Of a stretch of 64,000 nucleotides of DNA, positions 61,154 to 64,000 are shown one piece after another (position 1 is the first letter of the stretch; each line of letters opens with the position of its first letter). Source of the DNA: a bacterium YEK0313 (lineage in GTDB: Bacteria > Pseudomonadota > Alphaproteobacteria > Rhizobiales > Phreatobacteraceae); the NCBI GenBank assembly GCA_000751295.2, contig CCMO02000001.1, forward strand, positions 5,050,615-5,114,614. The letters are read 5' to 3'. The notes under the pieces were generated by a model. The model did no database searches. It was not told the DNA's origin and was given only the letters and a program-made list of their open reading frames with translations. A program made the position numbers and the translations under genes.

Positions 61154-61183
61154 GGGTTCGGGAAAAGGGGCTTTTCCCTACCC
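61154..61183 (-). promoter_or_regulatory. Stem-loop in the phoU leader next to the ribosome site
   Basis: GGGAAAAG (61160-61167) pairs with CTTTTCCC (61171-61178) around three bases, and GGGT (61154-61157) with ACCC (61180-61183) extends it. It ends a few bases before the AGGAG of phoU. No T-tract; it may affect translation or mRNA stability. Confidence 0.4.
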
Positions 61184-61212
61184 GTGTATGACGACGGTTC
61201 TATGCTTGCGAC

Positions 61213-61230
61213 GTGACACATCAATGACGA
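61213..61230 (-). promoter_or_regulatory. Pho-box-like direct repeat upstream of phoU
   Basis: Minus-strand TCGTCAT-TGAT-GTGTCAC, two 7-base units four bases apart, each matching CTGTCAT at five of seven positions. CATAGA begins eight bases after it as a possible -10. About 75 bases before phoU. Confidence 0.5.
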
Positions 61231-61350
61231 TGAAAAAGCCAAGCATTCAAGCGCTTGTGAGGGATGCGACAAGACATTCCGCCGTCACATCGGCAAGTTT
61301 CGCCGCCACCGGCGCCTGCCGGGCCGCGGATGGCCCGGCCGGCGCGACGA

Positions 61351-62754
61351 TCACTCCGCCGCCGGCGGCATGCGGCGGGCCGGCTGCGTCGGAGCCGGAG
61401 CGTCGGCGGCCTGCGCGGCCGCCTCGGCGATCTCCAGGCGCACGGTGAAGGTCGCGCCGTCCCGGCCCTCGCTTTCGATCGACAGGCGGCCGCGATGGCG
61501 CTTGACGATATGCTTGACGAGCGCGAGGCCGAGGCCGGTGCCGCCCTTTTCGCGGCTCGAGGCGATGTCGACGCGGTAGAATCGCTCGGTCAGCCGCGGC
61601 AGGTGCTCGGGTGGAATGCCCGGCCCATGGTCGCGAACCGCCACCACCGCCTCCTCGCGGCGCTGGCCGCGCGGCTCGCGTTTCAGCGTGATCTCCACGC
61701 TCTTGCCCTCGGCGCCGTATTTGATGGCGTTCTGGACGAGGTTTTCGAACAGGCGGAACAGTTCGTCCTGGTCGCCCAGGACGACCAGCGCCGGTTCCGC
61801 CGCCTCGACCGAGACGGTGACGTCGAGCGATTGGGCATAGGGGCCGAGGCCGTCGCGCACCTGATGCAGCAGGGGCACCAGGTCGACGCGCGCGACCGGG
61901 CGGACATGCTCGTTGAGCTCGACCCTGGACAGCGACAGCAAGTCGTCGATCAGCCGCGCCATGCGGTTGGCCTGGGCCAGCATGATGGCGAGGAAACGCT
62001 CGCGCGCGGCCGGATCGTTCTTGGCCGGCCCCTGGATCGTCTCGACGAAGCCGACGACGGAGGCGAGCGGCGTGCGCAACTCATGGCTGGCATTGGCAAC
62101 GAAATCGGCGCGCAGCCGCTCCAGCCGCCGCTCCTCGGTGAGGTCGCGCAGCGCTATCAGGACGAAATCGGGGCTCGCCTCCTCGCGCGCCCGCACTGTC
62201 AGGGCGACGGGCGCCACCTCGGCGCGGAACCAGCGGCTGACCGGCACGCGCTCGGCATAGTCGATCTCCTGGGCCGCATTGGTGGCGAGCGCCCGGCGCA
62301 CCGCCTCCACCACTTCGGGCGTGCGCAGAGCCAGCATCAGCGGCTCGCCGCGCTTGAGGCCCGCGATGAGCTCGATCGCCCGCGCATTGTGGCTGCGCAC
62401 AACCATTTTCGGGTCGACCAGCACGGCCGGCGCCGGCAGCGCCGCGATCAATCCCTCGATGGTGAGGTCGGTGAGCCGCGCGGCACGGCGGGCCAGCTGT
62501 TCCGGGTCCCGCGGCGCCGGCTGGACGCTGCGCTGGCGCACGAAAAGGCCGGCGAGGATCATCACCGCGACGGCGGCGAAGGCATAGGGCCATTCCACCT
62601 TGCGCCAGGCAATGAGCGCGAGGGCGACCAGCAAGCCGACCACCACGAGGAGGACGCGCCCCTGCCAGCCCTGCAGTCGCGGCGATTCCAGTTCGTCGTC
62701 CATCGGCGTTTCGAAGGCTCCCCGCCCGGCAGGTTCTGGCGCGGCGAGGCTCAT
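61351..62754 (-). CDS. phoR: Phosphate regulon sensor histidine kinase PhoR
   Basis: 467 residues. A short acidic N-terminus is followed by two membrane helices (VLLVVVGLLVALALIAW at about 34-50 and YAFAAVAVMILAGLFV at about 57-72) with almost no periplasmic loop, a PAS-like domain (about 100-205), the phospho-acceptor His224 in ANASHELRTPLASVVGF and an ATPase domain with ENLVQNAIKYG, DHGPGIPPEHLPRL and KGGTGLGLALVKHI. It phosphorylates PhoB when phosphate is scarce. phoU begins 212 bases after its stop. Preceded by a Pho-box-like repeat. Confidence 0.93.
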   Translation of the reverse strand: MSLAAPEPAGRGAFETPMDDELESPRLQGWQGRVLLVVVGLLVALALIAWRKVEWPYAFAAVAVMILAGLFVRQRSVQPAPRDPEQLARRAARLTDLTIEGLIAALPAPAVLVDPKMVVRSHNARAIELIAGLKRGEPLMLALRTPEVVEAVRRALATNAAQEIDYAERVPVSRWFRAEVAPVALTVRAREEASPDFVLIALRDLTEERRLERLRADFVANASHELRTPLASVVGFVETIQGPAKNDPAARERFLAIMLAQANRMARLIDDLLSLSRVELNEHVRPVARVDLVPLLHQVRDGLGPYAQSLDVTVSVEAAEPALVVLGDQDELFRLFENLVQNAIKYGAEGKSVEITLKREPRGQRREEAVVAVRDHGPGIPPEHLPRLTERFYRVDIASSREKGGTGLGLALVKHIVKRHRGRLSIESEGRDGATFTVRLEIAEAAAQAADAPAPTQPARRMPPAAE

Positions 62755-62839
62755 CCCCCGGGCCGCGGCGGGAGCGTAGCATTTTTGTGCCGCTGGCCCT
62801 ATGGCATGCTCCTTCGCGCCTGCTGCGTGTCACGGCCAT

Positions 62840-62857
62840 GCGACAGTTTGATGACGG
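62840..62857 (-). promoter_or_regulatory. Pho-box-like direct repeat upstream of phoR
   Basis: Minus-strand CCGTCAT-CAAA-CTGTCGC: two 7-base units four bases apart matching CTGTCAT at six and five positions. It lies 86 bases before the phoR start and suggests autoregulation by PhoB. Confidence 0.55.
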
Positions 62858-62869
62858 CCGCAGCTCCGC

Positions 62870-63634
62870 TCAGTCGCGCCGGAACACGACGCTGGCGGCC
62901 CAGCCGGTGAACAGCGCCATGGCGGCGGCGGCAAGGCCGTAGAACACGCCGTGATCGCGGGCGGAATTGGCGACGAAGGCTTCGAAGCCGGTCTTGGTGA
63001 CCTCGAAATTGGTGCTCTCGCGCGCCAGGATCACCCCGCCCGACAGGAGATAGATGTCCACGTCGAAGGTGCCGACCGGCGTGTTGGCAACCACCGGGAT
63101 GGTCGCGCGGAACAGGGTCGGGGTCAGGAAGGTGACCCCGGTCGGGTTCTCGCGATAGAGCCCCTTGGCCTGGTTGATGCGCAGGAAGGCCTCGCGGAAA
63201 TGCACGGTGCCGCCGGGATTGGTGCCCGGTCGCGAGGTCGGCAGCGCGATGCCGTAGAGCCCGATCTGCTGGCGCCGTCTGACGTCGATATCGGCGAGCT
63301 CGCCCGCCGGCTTGTTCGCCAGCAGCGCATAGAAGGTCGGCACTTCCACGAATTCGCGGGCATCGGTGTTCATCCAGATGCCGAACATCCGGTCCTTGCG
63401 GCGCGTGATGACCTTGGCGCGCGGCCCGCGCACCACCACGGCCATATCGTAGCCGCCGGAACGGGCGACCGTCTGGCTGTCGCGCTCGATCGAGCCGAAC
63501 AGCACGATTTCCGAACCGACGAAATTGGAGGTGATCTGCAGCCGGTGGGTCGAGAGCGAGGTGATCAGCGCCTCGGCGCGCGCCGCCGGGCCGAAGGCGA
63601 TGAAGGCGACGAGCGTGAGCGCGAGCCGGATCAT
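62870..63634 (-). CDS. TIGR02186-family exported membrane protein
   Basis: 254 residues from the ATG at 63634, which overlaps the TauE/SafE stop as ATGA. A signal peptide (MIRLALTLVAFIAFGPAARA) is followed by a beta-rich extracytoplasmic part (LQITSNFVGSEIVLFGSIER, VVVRGPRAKVITRRKDRMFG, GTFDVDIYLLSGGVILARES) and a C-terminal membrane helix near 225-248 (FYGLAAAAMALFTGWAASVVF) ending in basic residues. The family is known as a companion of TauE/SafE-type permeases in alphaproteobacteria; its role is unknown. Confidence 0.85.
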   Translation of the reverse strand: MIRLALTLVAFIAFGPAARAEALITSLSTHRLQITSNFVGSEIVLFGSIERDSQTVARSGGYDMAVVVRGPRAKVITRRKDRMFGIWMNTDAREFVEVPTFYALLANKPAGELADIDVRRRQQIGLYGIALPTSRPGTNPGGTVHFREAFLRINQAKGLYRENPTGVTFLTPTLFRATIPVVANTPVGTFDVDIYLLSGGVILARESTNFEVTKTGFEAFVANSARDHGVFYGLAAAAMALFTGWAASVVFRRD

Positions 63635-64000
63635 CGCACCGACCATTCCATGATGGTGTTGGTGAAGGGATCGTCCGGCCGCAGCACGAGGTCGACCAGG
63701 AAGCGCACGCCGACGGCCAGCACGACGAGCCCCAGCATCAGCCGCAACTCCTCGCCCTTCATGGTCAGCGAGGTGCGCGCGCCGAACTGCGCGCCGATGA
63801 CCCCGCCGATCATCAGGAGCAGCGCCAGGACGACGTCGACCGAGGCATTGGTCACCGCGTGGAACACCACGGTGAGCAGCATGGTGATCAGCGTCTGGAG
63901 GCTGGACGTGCCGATGACGACGGAGGTGGAGACGCGCAGAAGGTAGATCAGCGCCGGCACCAGCAGGAAGCCGCCGCCAATGCCCATCATCGAGCCGAGG
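63631..64000 (-). CDS. TauE/SafE-family sulfite/anion exporter (partial, runs off window)
   Basis: The C-terminal 123 residues are visible. GSMMGIGGGFLLVPALIYLL starts the second half-repeat of the family, followed by GTSSLQTLITMLLTVVFHAV and MIGGVIGAQFGARTSLTMKG (repeat motif with conserved G-A-x-x-G), and a last hydrophobic helix LRLMLGLVVLAVGVRFLVDL. The family exports sulfite, sulfoacetate or related anions across the inner membrane. It is coupled to the TIGR02186 gene. The first half lies outside the window. Confidence 0.85.
   Translation of the reverse strand, partial: LGSMMGIGGGFLLVPALIYLLRVSTSVVIGTSSLQTLITMLLTVVFHAVTNASVDVVLALLLMIGGVIGAQFGARTSLTMKGEELRLMLGLVVLAVGVRFLVDLVLRPDDPFTNTIMEWSVR

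Noticed and set aside
1..64000. CRISPR arrays, insertion sequences, prophage, tRNA or rRNA genes
   Set aside because: No regularly spaced direct repeats, transposase or integrase frames, terminal inverted repeats or RNA gene signatures were seen.

Overview
This 64 kb window is GC-rich chromosomal DNA with dense coding on both strands. It looks like an alphaproteobacterium of the order Hyphomicrobiales (Rhizobiales). The support is gene content and order: an Lrp-type regulator, trxB and a LysR regulator of the LsrB/VtlR type in a row; a MarR regulator and an OmpR-type response regulator divergent from a branched-chain aminotransferase; ybjN-proC-tetR-csaA; carA divergent from yqeY; greA next to carB; and phoR/phoU/phoB. 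No rRNA, tRNA, insertion sequence, prophage or CRISPR array was seen. Genus cannot be fixed by reading; a Bosea/Phreatobacter-like lineage is only a guess.

Positions 1-11.3 kb are a surface or exopolysaccharide (EPS) locus. It holds two glycosyltransferases on the minus strand (one cut by the window edge), then a CE4 polysaccharide deacetylase, a GumC/Wzz-type chain-length protein, a WecG/TagA-type glycosyltransferase and a third glycosyltransferase on the plus strand, then a Wzx-type flippase coupled to a GH10 glycosidase on the minus strand. The division-site operon minC-minD-minE sits inside this locus.

Positions 11.6-28.6 kb are mostly housekeeping and stress genes: quinone oxidoreductase, a TMEM43-family membrane protein, a PetP/PetR-like MarR plus response-regulator pair, ilvE, the csaA/tetR/proC/ybjN group, an EF-G-like GTPase, a periplasmic sugar dehydrogenase, an aromatic or aspartate aminotransferase, a methyltransferase, a SemiSWEET transporter, the Tat-exported methionine sulfoxide reductase MsrP and a short RlpA-like protein. 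A 541-base gap at 19.1-19.7 kb carries a perfect DnaA box and a plus-strand array of hairpins ending in a strong intrinsic terminator, which may be an unannotated small RNA.

Positions 28.9-39.2 kb hold carA, yqeY, a 2OG-Fe(II) oxygenase, a DUF3829-like protein, greA, carB, an SGNH hydrolase and an OpgC-like acyltransferase. A terminator hairpin stands in front of carB, after a possible promoter, so attenuation is possible. Positions 39.4-49.6 kb hold an alpha/beta hydrolase, the Lrp/2OG oxygenase/trxB/lsrB group, a membrane protein, ubiK, the lgt-midA-pgeF operon, a lipoprotein and prs. Positions 49.7-56.3 kb hold an alcohol dehydrogenase with a divergent LysR regulator, an NAD(P)H oxidoreductase, a chemotaxis receptor and an ABC-F ATPase.

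Positions 56.4-59.6 kb form a tightly coupled three-gene operon (BASS-family importer, extended SDR, flavin monooxygenase) that looks like a dedicated uptake and oxidation route for an unknown small organic compound. The window ends with phoR-phoU-phoB on the minus strand, without the pst genes that usually lie between them and with Pho-box-like repeats before phoR and phoU, and then a TIGR02186 protein overlapping a TauE/SafE permease cut by the window edge.
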